A DNA stretch of 64,000 nt from Bradyrhizobium sp. 186. Lineage in GTDB: Bacteria; Pseudomonadota; Alphaproteobacteria; Rhizobiales; Xanthobacteraceae. Positions 48,910 to 57,868 of this stretch are shown here, piece by piece. The stretch lies in the NCBI RefSeq assembly GCF_023101685.1, contig NZ_CP082164.1, positions 372,001 to 436,000 of the forward strand, written 5' to 3'. Numbering within the stretch: position 1 is the stretch's first letter; every line of letters begins with the position of its first letter. The notes beneath the pieces are model-generated. The model did not search any database, was not told the DNA's origin, and saw only the letters and a program-made list of their open reading frames with translations. The position numbers were made by a program, and so were the translations under genes.

Positions 48910-50103
48910 ATGAAATCAGCACTTTTGGCCGCTGTCGCAACTTCGGCTTTGCTGCTGGCGGCGCCGGCCTTCGCGCAAGGCGTCAAGATCGGCATCCTCA
49001 ACGACCAGTCCGGCGTCTATGCCGACTACGGCGGAAAATGGTCGGTCGAGGCCGCCAGGATGGCGATCGAGGATTTCGGCGGCGAGGTGCTGGGCCAGAA
49101 GATCGAGCTCGTGACCGCCGACCACCAGAACAAGCCCGACCTCGCGAGCTCGATCGCGCGGCGCTGGTATGACGTCGAGAACGTCGACATGATCACGGAG
49201 CTGACGACCTCCTCGGTCGCACTGGCGATCCACGAGCTCTCCAAGGAAAAGAAGAAGATCGACATCGTCGTCGGTGCCGCGACCTCGCGCCTCACGGGCG
49301 ACGCCTGTCAACCCTACGGCTTCCATTGGGCCTATGACACCCGCGCGCTCGGCGTCGGCACCGGCGGCTCGCTGACCAAGGCCGGCGGCGACACCTGGTT
49401 CTTCCTCACCGCGGATTACGCCTTCGGCTACGCGCTGGAAAAGGACACCAGCGAGATCGTCACCGCCAATGGCGGCAAGGTGGTCGGCTCGGTGCGCGTG
49501 CCGCTCAACTCGTCTGACTTCTCCTCCTTCCTGCTCCAGGCGCAGAGCTCGAAGGCGAAGATCGTGGGCCTCGCCAATGCCGGCCTCGACACCACCAACT
49601 CGATCAAGCAGGCGGCCGAGTTCGGCATCGTCTCCGGCGGCCAGAAGCTCGCCGGCCTCTTGATGACGCTCGCCGAAGTGAACGGGCTCGGCTTGCAGGC
49701 CGCGCAAGGCCTGGTGCTGACCGAGGGCTATTACTGGGATATCAACGACCGCACGCGCAATCTCGGCGAACGCTTCCTCAAGCGCACCGGGCGGATGCCG
49801 AACATGATTCAGGCCGGCACCTATTCGGCGACGATCAGCTATCTCAAGGCGGTCAAGGCCGCCGGCACCAAGGACCCGGATGCGGTCGCCAAGAAGCTGA
49901 AAGAGCTGCCGGTCGACGACGGCTTTGCGCAAGGTGGCAAGGTGCTCGAGAACGGCCGCATGGTCCACGACATGTATCTGTTCGAGGTCAAGAAGCCGTC
50001 GGAGTCGAAGAAGCCCTGGGACTATTACAAGCTGCTCGCAACAGTTCCGGGCGATAAGGCTTTCTTCACCGCCAAGGACAGCGGCTGCCCGCTGACGAAG
50101 TGA
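48910..50103 (+). CDS. ABC transporter substrate-binding protein (branched-chain amino acid type), orphan
   Basis: A 397-residue periplasmic LivJ-like protein with signal peptide MKSALLAAVATSALLLAAPA then FAQ. The fold is seen in VKIGILNDQSGVYADYGGKW and VVGAATSRLTGDACQPYGFH. GGGAG lies upstream of the ATG. No permease or ATPase gene is near, and the gene is bounded by family B repeats on both sides. It probably feeds a transporter encoded elsewhere; the ligand is unknown. Confidence 0.88.
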   Translation: MKSALLAAVATSALLLAAPAFAQGVKIGILNDQSGVYADYGGKWSVEAARMAIEDFGGEVLGQKIELVTADHQNKPDLASSIARRWYDVENVDMITELTTSSVALAIHELSKEKKKIDIVVGAATSRLTGDACQPYGFHWAYDTRALGVGTGGSLTKAGGDTWFFLTADYAFGYALEKDTSEIVTANGGKVVGSVRVPLNSSDFSSFLLQAQSSKAKIVGLANAGLDTTNSIKQAAEFGIVSGGQKLAGLLMTLAEVNGLGLQAAQGLVLTEGYYWDINDRTRNLGERFLKRTGRMPNMIQAGTYSATISYLKAVKAAGTKDPDAVAKKLKELPVDDGFAQGGKVLENGRMVHDMYLFEVKKPSESKKPWDYYKLLATVPGDKAFFTAKDSGCPLTK

Positions 50104-50319
50104 GGCAACGCTGCCGCCTCGCTCTCACTGTCGTCCCGGACAAGCGCGCCACAAGTGCGCGCAGATCCGGGAACCATAACCACAAACGGACGTGGTTACG
50201 GGGACTCAGAGTTACCAGCTCGCGCACAATGCTTCCCTGTGGTTGATGGGGTGGACGGCCCCCTACGGCATCAGTGTGCCAGAATGAGGTTGTCAGAAAC
50301 TCATTCGCAGGAGCCGCCC

Positions 50320-51360
50320 GTGAACCAGATTATCCGTATTGGGATGGATACGTCGAAGTATATTTTCGTGCTGCATGGGGTTGATGCGGCGGAGCAGCCG
50401 GTCTTGCGCAAGAAGCTGTCGCGCAAGCAGGTGGCGGAGTTCTTCGCCAAGTTGCCGCCGACCGTGATCGGGATGGAGGCCTGCGGGGCTTCGCAACATT
50501 GGGCGCGGGAGCTTCGCCAGCTCGGCCACGAGGTGAAGCTGATGGCGCCGCAACTGGTGAAGCCCTACGTGTCGCGGAACAAGAACGACGGGCGGGACGC
50601 GGAAGGGCTGTGCGAGGCGATGAGCCGGCCGACCATGCGGTTCGTGCCGGTGAAGAGCGCCGAGCAGCAGGCCGCATTGATGCTGACGGGCATCCGCGAC
50701 GGGCTGATCGCCCGGCGCACTCAGCTGACCAATACGATCCGCGGCCATGCGGCGGAGTTTGGCCTGATTGCGCCCAAGGGGCTGGACAAGATCGAGCCGT
50801 TGCTGGCGCAGATTGCGCAGGACGAGACGCTTCCCGTCCTGGCGCGCGAGCTGTTTGTCGTGCTGGGCCGCGAATGCGCCAAGCTCGAGAGCGAGCTGGA
50901 GGCGATCGAAGCCAGGCTGATGGCCTGGCACCGTGGCGATGCCATGGGCCGGCGTTTGGCGCAGATCCCCTCGGTCGGTCCGATCGTTGCCACCGCGCTG
51001 GTGATGAAGACGCCGGATCCGCGGGCGTTCCGCTCCGGTCGTCACTTTGCGGCCTGGGTGGGATTGACGCCCAAGGACCATTCCACTGCCGGCAAGACCA
51101 GGCTTGGCAAGATCACCCGGGCGGGCGACGAGGACTTGAGGCGGCTGCTCGTGATCGGGGCCACGGCCGTGATCCAGCAGGCCCGACGAGGCCGCGGCCA
51201 ACACTCACGTTGGCTGCTGGCGCTGATTGCGCGCAAGCCGCCGAAGCTTGCGGCCGTGGCGCTCGCCAACAAGGTGGCCCGCATCGCCTGGAAGCTCATG
51301 GTGACGGGAGAGAGTTACGATGCGGCGCGGTTGAATGCCGCTGCGGCAGGGGCCGCCTAA
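50320..51360 (+). CDS. IS110-family transposase (DEDD recombinase, IS1111 group)
   Basis: A 346-residue RNA-guided recombinase. The RuvC-like N-terminal domain has D10 (IGMDTSK), E53 (GMEACGAS) and D90/D93 (NDGRDAEG), the DEDD set. A central coiled region follows, and the C-terminal Transposase_20 domain reads IPSVGPIVATAL, then RHFAAWVGLTPKDHSTAGK with the catalytic serine. The start is GTG at 50320 with AGGAG upstream, and it gives the family start NQIIRIGMDTSK. The frame is complete and undamaged. Confidence 0.93.
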   Translation: MNQIIRIGMDTSKYIFVLHGVDAAEQPVLRKKLSRKQVAEFFAKLPPTVIGMEACGASQHWARELRQLGHEVKLMAPQLVKPYVSRNKNDGRDAEGLCEAMSRPTMRFVPVKSAEQQAALMLTGIRDGLIARRTQLTNTIRGHAAEFGLIAPKGLDKIEPLLAQIAQDETLPVLARELFVVLGRECAKLESELEAIEARLMAWHRGDAMGRRLAQIPSVGPIVATALVMKTPDPRAFRSGRHFAAWVGLTPKDHSTAGKTRLGKITRAGDEDLRRLLVIGATAVIQQARRGRGQHSRWLLALIARKPPKLAAVALANKVARIAWKLMVTGESYDAARLNAAAAGAA

Positions 51361-51613
51361 CAGATTGGCCGACCGGCGGGCTCGCTCGCCGGCCGACCCG
51401 GAGCTGCAGGAGCAGATGGAGCGATCGATCGAGCAACGATGCGAGACATTCCGTGGGACCCATTGGCCGCCAGCAGGTCGCCGGGTTGTTTGGAACCCGC
51501 ATCGCGCAAACCATCTTGGCCAGCGATCTAATCCATCGCACTCAACAGGCCGGACATATGGATGCAAGCGATCCGATCTCTCAAAAAGCTCTTGTGCCAC
51601 GGGGGCCGTCCAC
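51361..51613 (+). ncRNA. Candidate bridge (seek) RNA region of the IS110/IS1111 element
   Basis: This is the long right non-coding end of the element, where IS1111-group elements encode their guide RNA. A strong hairpin (51373-51378 with 51387-51392) lies just after the transposase stop. GGGACCCAT (51455-51463) is the exact complement of ATGGGTCCC (51616-51624), the target half that begins at the first base right of the insertion. ACATATGG (51554-51561) equals the sequence across the right junction (51612-51619). RNA ends are not determined. Confidence 0.5.
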
Positions 51614-51691
51614 ATATGGGTCCCGGATCGGCGCTCCGCTTCGCTGCGCTTGTCCGGGACGACGGCGGAATGAGTGGCGCCGCGGTGCCCC

Positions 51692-52078
51692 CTACACCAA
51701 CCGCAACACCACCGCCCCCAGCGCGCCGGCCCATAACGCGATGCTGGCGATGCCCTGGATCGCAAAGCCCGGGCCTCGCTTCGCGGCAGCCTTCGAATAG
51801 CCGATGAAATAGACGATGCGGCCGATGATCCAGACCGCGCCGATTCCCGCTGCGATCGCATCGCTGATATAGATCGCGAACAGCCAGAGCGGCGGCAGGA
51901 AGATCGGCATCCATTCCAGCGTATTGATCTGAATGCGGAAGGCGCGCTCGAAATCCGGATGGCCGGACATCGCCGGCACCTTGACGCCGGTCTTGGTGCG
52001 CGAGCGCGACACGTTGATGCAGGTGACGAAATAAAACAGGATCGCCAGCAGCGTGACGAGGGCCGTGAGGTGATACAT
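51692..52078 (-). CDS. MAPEG family membrane protein
   Basis: A 128-residue integral membrane protein with four hydrophobic segments. The MAPEG (membrane-associated eicosanoid/glutathione metabolism) motif is visible as FERAFRIQINTLEWMPIFLP, where Arg and Glu residues contact glutathione in characterised relatives. AGGGA precedes the ATG. It lies 27 bp after the AttH-like gene and may be the last gene of that operon. The enzymatic role of bacterial members is mostly unknown. Confidence 0.85.
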   Translation of the reverse strand: MYHLTALVTLLAILFYFVTCINVSRSRTKTGVKVPAMSGHPDFERAFRIQINTLEWMPIFLPPLWLFAIYISDAIAAGIGAVWIIGRIVYFIGYSKAAAKRGPGFAIQGIASIALWAGALGAVVLRLV

Positions 52079-52105
52079 CGCTAGTCCCTTGAAAGAGGTC
52101 GCGGT

Positions 52106-53188
52106 TCAATACCCGGTCAGCTCGAGATAGCCAACGCCCTCATGCGTGCCGGCAAAGCTGATCGGTCCCTCCCAATACGAGAAGCCGGTCCCCATCCAGG
52201 CCTTTGGGTTGAGCGGCTTGCAGAGGATCGAGAATGATCGCGATGGAATTACGATCTGCCACTCCACTGGCAGCTTGTGTCCCGCGACTTCCGCCGTTGC
52301 CTTCGGCGTCATATGAATATTGCTGCCCGCAATCAGTTGCGTGTCGCCGGCGGCACTGGTCCAGTTGCCGAACGGATAATTTTTGCCGTCCTTTTGCCGC
52401 AGCCGGTACAGCATCAGCTTGTCGCCGGACGCGAGATGCAGTGACAGCCAGTCCCAGCCGGTCTGGTCGGTGTCGAGCGGCTGGCTGCTCCACTCCCGGT
52501 CCATCCATGCCTGGCCCGACACCTCGACCGGCTTGTCGTCGATGGTGAGCGTGCCGCGCGCGCGGAAGAACGGTTGGCTGTAGTAGTAGGATGCCTGACC
52601 GCGCTCGGACTTGCGGCTGAAGCCGCCATCGCCCTGCAACACGACCGGACGATCGGCCTCGAGTGTGAGCGCGTAGCTGAAGTCGGAGCCCGAGGCTTTC
52701 AGGGTCACCGGCGCCAAAGTGCGATCGCCGGCATTGTCAGATCCCTTCATCTCCCAATCGTCGATCCACGCCGCGAACGGTTTTGCCGTGACGCCCGCCT
52801 GCCCGATACCGCCGCGTGAAAATGCCTCGTTGAAACGGTGGGTATCGGCCCGTGTCACCGCGGCGTGCCCCATCCATAGCTGCTGATTGGCCCAGCCCTC
52901 GCCTTGCGGCCCCGGCTGCGTTGCCTGCCTGAACAGGGTCCATTGCAGGCCGCTAGCCGCGCCGCTGCCATCGACGAGGTTCGCCGTGAGATACCACCAC
53001 TCGATGCGAAACTCCGGGTGCGGGCCGTGATCGGCCGGGAAGGCGAACGTTTTTCCCGGCGTCACCGGCGCAAAGCCGTCGGCCTTCTCGCCGAGCCCGG
53101 CATAGCCTTGCGCGCCTGCACGGCGTGCGAGGGCGAGCGCAGCGACACCGCCGAACAAAGCGCGCCGAGAGATTCTGTCAGCGCTCAT
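52106..53188 (-). CDS. AttH/CrtC lipocalin-like protein with twin-arginine signal
   Basis: A 360-residue exported protein. The N-terminal signal MSADRISRRALFGG then LALARRAGAQ is Tat-like. The body is the two-lipocalin AttH/CrtC hydratase fold: EFRIEWWYLTANL, GQAWMDREWSSQPLDTDQTG, GWDWLSLHLASGDKLMLYRL. The ATG at 53188 overlaps the end of the permease gene by 11 bp. Sitting behind an ABC ATPase and FtsX-type permease it matches AttEFGH-type systems; its ligand is presumably hydrophobic but unknown. It is not likely to be a carotenoid hydratase in this context. Confidence 0.85.
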   Translation of the reverse strand: MSADRISRRALFGGVAALALARRAGAQGYAGLGEKADGFAPVTPGKTFAFPADHGPHPEFRIEWWYLTANLVDGSGAASGLQWTLFRQATQPGPQGEGWANQQLWMGHAAVTRADTHRFNEAFSRGGIGQAGVTAKPFAAWIDDWEMKGSDNAGDRTLAPVTLKASGSDFSYALTLEADRPVVLQGDGGFSRKSERGQASYYYSQPFFRARGTLTIDDKPVEVSGQAWMDREWSSQPLDTDQTGWDWLSLHLASGDKLMLYRLRQKDGKNYPFGNWTSAAGDTQLIAGSNIHMTPKATAEVAGHKLPVEWQIVIPSRSFSILCKPLNPKAWMGTGFSYWEGPISFAGTHEGVGYLELTGY

Positions 53189-55640
53189 TGGCGAACACCT
53201 TGACGAGATTCGCGGGTTGCATCCGCGCCAGCCGCGCAAGCGGCAACAGTGCAGCGAGCAACGAGGCAAACAACGCAACCGCGACCAGCTCGACCAGATG
53301 CAGTGGAAACACATGGAACGGCAGCCGCCAGCCGAACGCCTTCACATTGACGATCGCGATCAGGCACCACGCCACCAATAGCCCGAGCGGTACGGCGAGC
53401 AGGGACGTGAACAGCGCAACCGACAGCGTCTTGGTCAGTTCGATCGCGGCGAGGCGCGGCCGGGTGATGCCGATCGCCCAGAGCGGCGCGAGCTGCGGCA
53501 ACCGTGAGTTCGCCAGCGTCAACAGGCTGGTCAAGAGCGCGATGCCGGCCACGCCCAGCGTGAAGGCATTCAAGGCGGATGTGACGGCAAAGGTGCGGTT
53601 GAAGATGCGGATCGATTCCGCCTTCACCGTTGCCTGATCAGCGACGTTGCGGTCGTCGAGCGCAAACTGCTTCTGCAATGCAGCGATCAATCCCGGAATC
53701 TTGTCCCGCGCGACGATGAGGCCGATCCGCGTCTGCGGCGTCTGCGGAAACTGCCGGATCAGCGCCGCGACATTGACCGCCAGTTGTCCCTTCGGATTGC
53801 CGTAATCGGCGTAGATCCCGACGATGTCGAGCTCCCAGGTCCCGCCCGGTGCCGGCACCTCGACGACGTCGCCGACGCGGACGTTCATGCGGCGGCTCAG
53901 CTGCTCGCTGATAAAGGCGGCATTGCCCGGCACGAGTCGGGTCCAGGCGCGCGGCGCGGTTTCCAGCAGCGGCCAGCGTTCGCGATAGAGCGCGTGATCG
54001 GGAAGGCCCAGCAACTCGACTGGCTGGCCCTCGATCTGCGTCTCCGCGCGCCCGCCCGACAGGATCGCCTGGACTTCGCTGCGGTCGCGCAGCCAGCTTC
54101 GGATCGCGACGCCTTGCGCATTGTCGGAGGTGCTGATGTAGACGTCGGCCGCGAGGCGTCCGTTGAGCCAGCCGACAAAGGTGCGGCTGAAAGTTTCCAC
54201 CATGGTGGAGACGCCGACATTGACGGCGAGCGCGAGCAGCAACGCCATCAGCGCCAGCGACAATCCGGAGAGTTGCTGTCGGCTGTCCGCCCAGAACCAC
54301 AGCACAAGCGGCCTCCGCGCGTAGCGCTGGCCGGCGAGCAGGATGATTTCGAGGCAGGCCGGCAAGATCAGCGCCGCGCCCAGCATCAGCGCCGCCAGCA
54401 CGCCAAAGCCCGCGATCAGCGATTGCCCGTAGCGAAGCAGCAGCAGCGCGACTGCAAACACGATGCACGCAGCGGCGCCTTGCAGGATCAGCCAGCGGCG
54501 TTGCCTCTGCTGCCAGGCGCGCGGCTGCGCCGTGGCCAGCACCGGCATCCGGAACGCCTTGATCAGGCTGGTCGCGGCTGCCACCATCGCGCCGGCGATG
54601 CTGATGCCGATGCCGGCCAACCACCATTCGCCGCGCAGCGTGAGCTGCCCCGGGATCTGCGCGCCATAGAGCCCGCGCAGCGAGGCCGCGACATCGGGCA
54701 ATAGCGCAGCCGCGATGAAATAGCCGCAGACGAGCCCGATCAGGCCAGCGACCAGCGCAAGCACCACCAGCTCGAATACCAGCACCGTGTTGACCAGGCG
54801 CGCCGACGCGCCACAGGCCCGCAACGTGCGCAGCATCGGCAGCCGCTGCTCGAAGGCGAGGCCGACGGCGGAATTGACGATGAAGAGGCCGACGAAGAAC
54901 GACAACAGTCCGAATGCCGTGAGGTTGAGGTGAAAACTGTCGGTGAGATGTTCCAGCTCGGTCTCCGCTGTCGGCTCGATCCGCTGCAATCGGTCTCCGA
55001 CGATGCCTGCGAGCGGCGCGGGCTTGCCCTTCGGCTTGCCGATCAGCAGCCGCGATACCTGGTCCGGCTTGTTCAGCAGACGCTGCGCCACGCCGATGTC
55101 GACGACGAGCACGTTGGGCACGAGCTGCGGCAGCACGCGCAGCGGTGGCAGCTTCGCACCGTCGCTGATCGATGTGACCGCGCCGTCCTGCTCCTGCAAA
55201 TCGGTCAGTGTCTCCTGTGCCACCAGCGTCTGGCCCGGCGCGGCGACGAAGTTGCCCAAATCCGCGGCGCCAAGGCGTGGCGCATTGCCGACATCGGCCG
55301 GCAGCGTCACCGGTTCGATGCCGAGCAGCCGCACCGAATGTCCGTTGATCTGGACTCGGCCTTCGAGCATCGGCGAGACCGGCCAGCCCGCGCGCCGGAG
55401 CTTGACGAACAAATCCTGCGGAAAGGTCGCGGCATTCGGCGCGACCAGCATCGCCGTGCGCACGCCGCCGAACGTTGCCGCCGCGCGGTCATAGGCATCA
55501 TGGGCCTGCTGATTGATGGCCTGAACGCCGCTCCACAGCGCGGTCGCCGAGATCAGCCCGATCAGGAGCGTCGCGAACTGCATCTTGTGCCTCCGCCAAT
55601 GGCTCAGCAGTACGGCAAGGACCCACAGCGCGCGCCTCAT
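53178..55640 (-). CDS. ABC transporter permease, FtsX/MacB-like, large duplicated form
   Basis: An 820-residue inner-membrane protein. One N-terminal helix is followed by a large periplasmic domain. A first FtsX block (about residues 240-450) has several helices, a second periplasmic domain follows, and a final FtsX block lies at about 690-815 (ALNAFTLGVAGIALLTSLLT; LVELVAVALFASLLAALLPL). This is the layout of Att/Lol-like extrusion permeases with no ATPase fused. It overlaps the ATPase gene (ATGA) and the AttH gene, so all are one operon. It probably extracts or releases lipids or hydrophobic cargo at the periplasmic face. Confidence 0.86.
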   Translation of the reverse strand: MRRALWVLAVLLSHWRRHKMQFATLLIGLISATALWSGVQAINQQAHDAYDRAAATFGGVRTAMLVAPNAATFPQDLFVKLRRAGWPVSPMLEGRVQINGHSVRLLGIEPVTLPADVGNAPRLGAADLGNFVAAPGQTLVAQETLTDLQEQDGAVTSISDGAKLPPLRVLPQLVPNVLVVDIGVAQRLLNKPDQVSRLLIGKPKGKPAPLAGIVGDRLQRIEPTAETELEHLTDSFHLNLTAFGLLSFFVGLFIVNSAVGLAFEQRLPMLRTLRACGASARLVNTVLVFELVVLALVAGLIGLVCGYFIAAALLPDVAASLRGLYGAQIPGQLTLRGEWWLAGIGISIAGAMVAAATSLIKAFRMPVLATAQPRAWQQRQRRWLILQGAAACIVFAVALLLLRYGQSLIAGFGVLAALMLGAALILPACLEIILLAGQRYARRPLVLWFWADSRQQLSGLSLALMALLLALAVNVGVSTMVETFSRTFVGWLNGRLAADVYISTSDNAQGVAIRSWLRDRSEVQAILSGGRAETQIEGQPVELLGLPDHALYRERWPLLETAPRAWTRLVPGNAAFISEQLSRRMNVRVGDVVEVPAPGGTWELDIVGIYADYGNPKGQLAVNVAALIRQFPQTPQTRIGLIVARDKIPGLIAALQKQFALDDRNVADQATVKAESIRIFNRTFAVTSALNAFTLGVAGIALLTSLLTLANSRLPQLAPLWAIGITRPRLAAIELTKTLSVALFTSLLAVPLGLLVAWCLIAIVNVKAFGWRLPFHVFPLHLVELVAVALFASLLAALLPLARLARMQPANLVKVFANER

Positions 55641-56290
55641 GCGATCCGCCCCGCATGCAGGATGACGTGGCGGTCGAGCGTGCCCGCCAGGTGCAGGCTG
55701 TGCGTTACCATCAGGAAGCCACAGCCGGTGTGCGCGACGAGGTCGCGCGTCAGCGCCAGCACGTCGTCGGCGGTCGACTCGTCGAGATTGCCGGTCGGCT
55801 CGTCCGCGAGCAGCAGCAGGGGCTTGGTCGCCAGTGCCCGGCCGATCGCGACCCGCTGCTGCTGGCCGCCGGACAATTGCTCGGGATAGCGCTTGAGCAG
55901 GCCGCCGAGCCCGAGCCGCTCGACCAGCTCCTTGGTCCAGGCCGCATCATGGCGGCCGGCGATCCGCGCCTGGAAGACCAGATTGTCCTCCACCGACAGG
56001 CTCGGGATCAAATTGTACTGCTGAAAAACCAGGCCGATCCGATCGCGTCGTAGCGCCGCGCGGCCCGCGTCCGACAGCTTGGTGACCTCGGTGTCCTCCA
56101 GCCGGATCGTGCCGCCATCGGCGGCATCCAGCCCGGCGATCAGATGCAACAGCGTGCTCTTGCCGCTGCCGGATTCGCCGGTCAGTGCGACGCGCTCGCC
56201 GCGCTTGAGGTCGAGATCGACACCGCGCAGGACATGGACCGGTTCGCCGGCCGACGAGAAGGTCTTGGAGAGATTTTTGATGCTCAGCAC
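55637..56290 (-). CDS. ABC transporter ATP-binding protein (LolD/MacB class)
   Basis: A 217-residue ATPase. Walker A is GESGSGKST, Q-loop VFQQYNLIPSLSVEDN, signature LSGGQQQRVAIGRAL, Walker B LLLLADEPTGNLDES, all typical of the LolD/MacB class that drives FtsX-type permeases. The start is GTG at 56290 with no strong Shine-Dalgarno. It is the first gene of the ATPase-permease-AttH-MAPEG operon. Confidence 0.9.
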   Translation of the reverse strand: MLSIKNLSKTFSSAGEPVHVLRGVDLDLKRGERVALTGESGSGKSTLLHLIAGLDAADGGTIRLEDTEVTKLSDAGRAALRRDRIGLVFQQYNLIPSLSVEDNLVFQARIAGRHDAAWTKELVERLGLGGLLKRYPEQLSGGQQQRVAIGRALATKPLLLLADEPTGNLDESTADDVLALTRDLVAHTGCGFLMVTHSLHLAGTLDRHVILHAGRIA

Positions 56291-56434
56291 GATCGATGGC
56301 GCCGGACGGAATTAACGGAAATGCTGCGTAGCACACTTGACGCGGAAATGCCGGGTTGCGTTGGCGTCGAAGCCGTTGTTAGCTCCACGAAGGCCAAATC
56401 ATAAAAGTGCCAAAAAAGACAGACGGGGAGAATC

Positions 56435-57772
56435 ATGAGCGCTCAGGGAACGCCCAAAGCGGCGGACAACACGGCGGGGATGTCCAAGAAAACACCAAAG
56501 GGCGCCTGGACCATCACCTTTCTCCTGTTTCTGTTCATGCTGGTGAACTTCGCCGACAAGATCGTCGTCGGCCTCGCCGGCGTTCCAATCATGACCGACC
56601 TGAAGCTCGAGCCGGAGCAGTTCGGCTTGCTCGGCTCGTCGTTCTTCTTCCTGTTCTCGATCTCGGCCATCGTGGTCGGCTTCATCGTCAACAAGGTGCC
56701 GACGCGCTGGGTGCTGCTGACACTCGCCGTGATCTGGGCGCTGGCGCAGTTTCCGATGGTCGGCACCGTCAGCTTCACCACGCTGCTGATCTGCCGCATC
56801 GTGCTGGGCGCCGGCGAAGGCCCGGCCTTCTCGGTCGCCACGCACGCCATCTACAAATGGTTCCCGGACGAGAAGCGCACGATGCCGACCGCGATCCTGT
56901 CGCAGGGCTCGGCCTTCGGTGTGATCCTCGCGGTGCCGGCGCTGAACTGGATCATCGTCAACCACTCCTGGCACTATGCCTTCGGCGCACTCGGTGTCGT
57001 CGGCCTGATCTGGGTTGCGGCCTGGCTCACGCTCGGCAAGGAAGGCCCGCTGGAGGACACGCGGGTTCTCGCTGCCACCGAGACGAAAATTCCCTACGTT
57101 CAGCTGCTCACCTCGCGCACCTTCCTCGGCTGCGTGATTGCGACCTTCGGCGCCTATTGGGCGCTGTCGCTGGGGCTCACCTGGTTCACGCCCTTCATCG
57201 TCAAGGGTCTCGGTTTCTCGCAGAGCCAGGCCGGCTTCGTCTCGATCCTGCCCTGGGTGTTCGGCGCCACCATCGTCATCCTCACCGGCTGGATCTCGCA
57301 GGTGATGATGGCGCGCGGCTACACGACGCGCATCTCCCGCGGCGTGCTCGGCTCGGTGCCACTGATCATCGGCGGCCTGATCCTGGCGATGATGCCGCAT
57401 GTTCAGGGCGCCGGCTTCCAGATCGCGCTGCTCGTGGTCGGCTCCGGCCTGTGCGGCGCGATCTACGTGGTCTGCCCTCCGATGCTCGGCGAGTTCACGC
57501 CGGCCTCGCAGCGCGGCGCCATCATCGCGATCTATGGTGCGCTCTATACGCTCTCCGGCATCATCGCGCCGAACGTGATGGGCACCGTGATCCAGCACGC
57601 CGGCAGCATGATCGACGGCTACATGACCGGCTTCACCATCAACGCCGTGATCATGGTCTGCTCCGGCCTCCTCGGCCTGGCGCTGCTGTGGCCGAACACC
57701 GAGCGCGCCCGGCTGACCCGGGGCACGGCTCCGCAGGCAGCCGCGCTGAAGGGCGCGGTATCGCCGACGTAA
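56435..57772 (+). CDS. MFS transporter
   Basis: A 445-residue major facilitator with 12 predicted helices. The N-terminal FLLFLFMLVNFADKIVVGLA and GIPIMTDL-like segment (GVPIMTDLKLEPEQFG) recall the anion:cation symporter/phthalate permease groups. The loop between TM2 and TM3 has NKVPTRW. GGGGAG precedes the ATG. It is monocistronic: divergent from the ABC operon and convergent with the next MFS gene. The substrate is unknown, possibly an organic acid. Confidence 0.87.
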   Translation: MSAQGTPKAADNTAGMSKKTPKGAWTITFLLFLFMLVNFADKIVVGLAGVPIMTDLKLEPEQFGLLGSSFFFLFSISAIVVGFIVNKVPTRWVLLTLAVIWALAQFPMVGTVSFTTLLICRIVLGAGEGPAFSVATHAIYKWFPDEKRTMPTAILSQGSAFGVILAVPALNWIIVNHSWHYAFGALGVVGLIWVAAWLTLGKEGPLEDTRVLAATETKIPYVQLLTSRTFLGCVIATFGAYWALSLGLTWFTPFIVKGLGFSQSQAGFVSILPWVFGATIVILTGWISQVMMARGYTTRISRGVLGSVPLIIGGLILAMMPHVQGAGFQIALLVVGSGLCGAIYVVCPPMLGEFTPASQRGAIIAIYGALYTLSGIIAPNVMGTVIQHAGSMIDGYMTGFTINAVIMVCSGLLGLALLWPNTERARLTRGTAPQAAALKGAVSPT

Positions 57773-57806
57773 AGGTCGGCGGGCTGCCGCCCTTCCCAAT
57801 CACAAT

Positions 57807-57851
57807 CGTCGTCCCGGCCCCCGTGCGCAATTGCGCACTATGCCGGGACGA
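57807..57851. repeat. Family B short palindrome, copy 6
   Basis: CGTCGTCCCGGCCCCCGTGC is answered by a GCACTATGCCGGGACGAG tail, with the exact inner palindrome GTGCGCAATTGCGCAC (57824-57839 approximately). It sits between convergent MFS genes and could act as their shared terminator, although no T-run follows. Confidence 0.7.
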
Positions 57852-57868
57852 GTATGTAGCCGCGCTGC

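Larger units (their letters stand above)
50245..51615 (+). mobile_element. IS110-family insertion sequence, IS1111 group
   Basis: A 1371-bp element with one transposase gene. Perfect inverted repeats TGGACGGCCCCC (50252-50263) and GGGGGCCGTCCA (51601-51612) lie 7 bp and 3 bp from the ends, the subterminal arrangement known for the IS1111 group. The boundaries come from the reconstructed empty repeat. The left non-coding end is short (75 bp) and the right is long (255 bp), placing a guide RNA on the right. All parts look intact, so it may be active. Confidence 0.82.
50130..51663. repeat. Family B palindromic repeat, copy 5, split by the IS element
   Basis: The left half (50130-50244) begins GTCGTCCCGGACAAGCGCGC and ends CCCTGTGGTT. 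The right half (51616-51663) resumes with ATGGGTCCCGGATCGG and ends in GTCCGGGACGAC. Joining them restores a normal repeat (GGTT followed by ATGGGTCCCGG, as in copy 2), which fixes the ends of the insertion and shows no target duplication. Confidence 0.75.

Noticed and set aside
52106..53188. Carotenoid 1,2-hydratase (CrtC) as the function of the lipocalin-like gene
   Set aside because: The fold is shared, but there are no carotenoid genes nearby and the gene is locked into an ABC exporter operon, which fits AttH.
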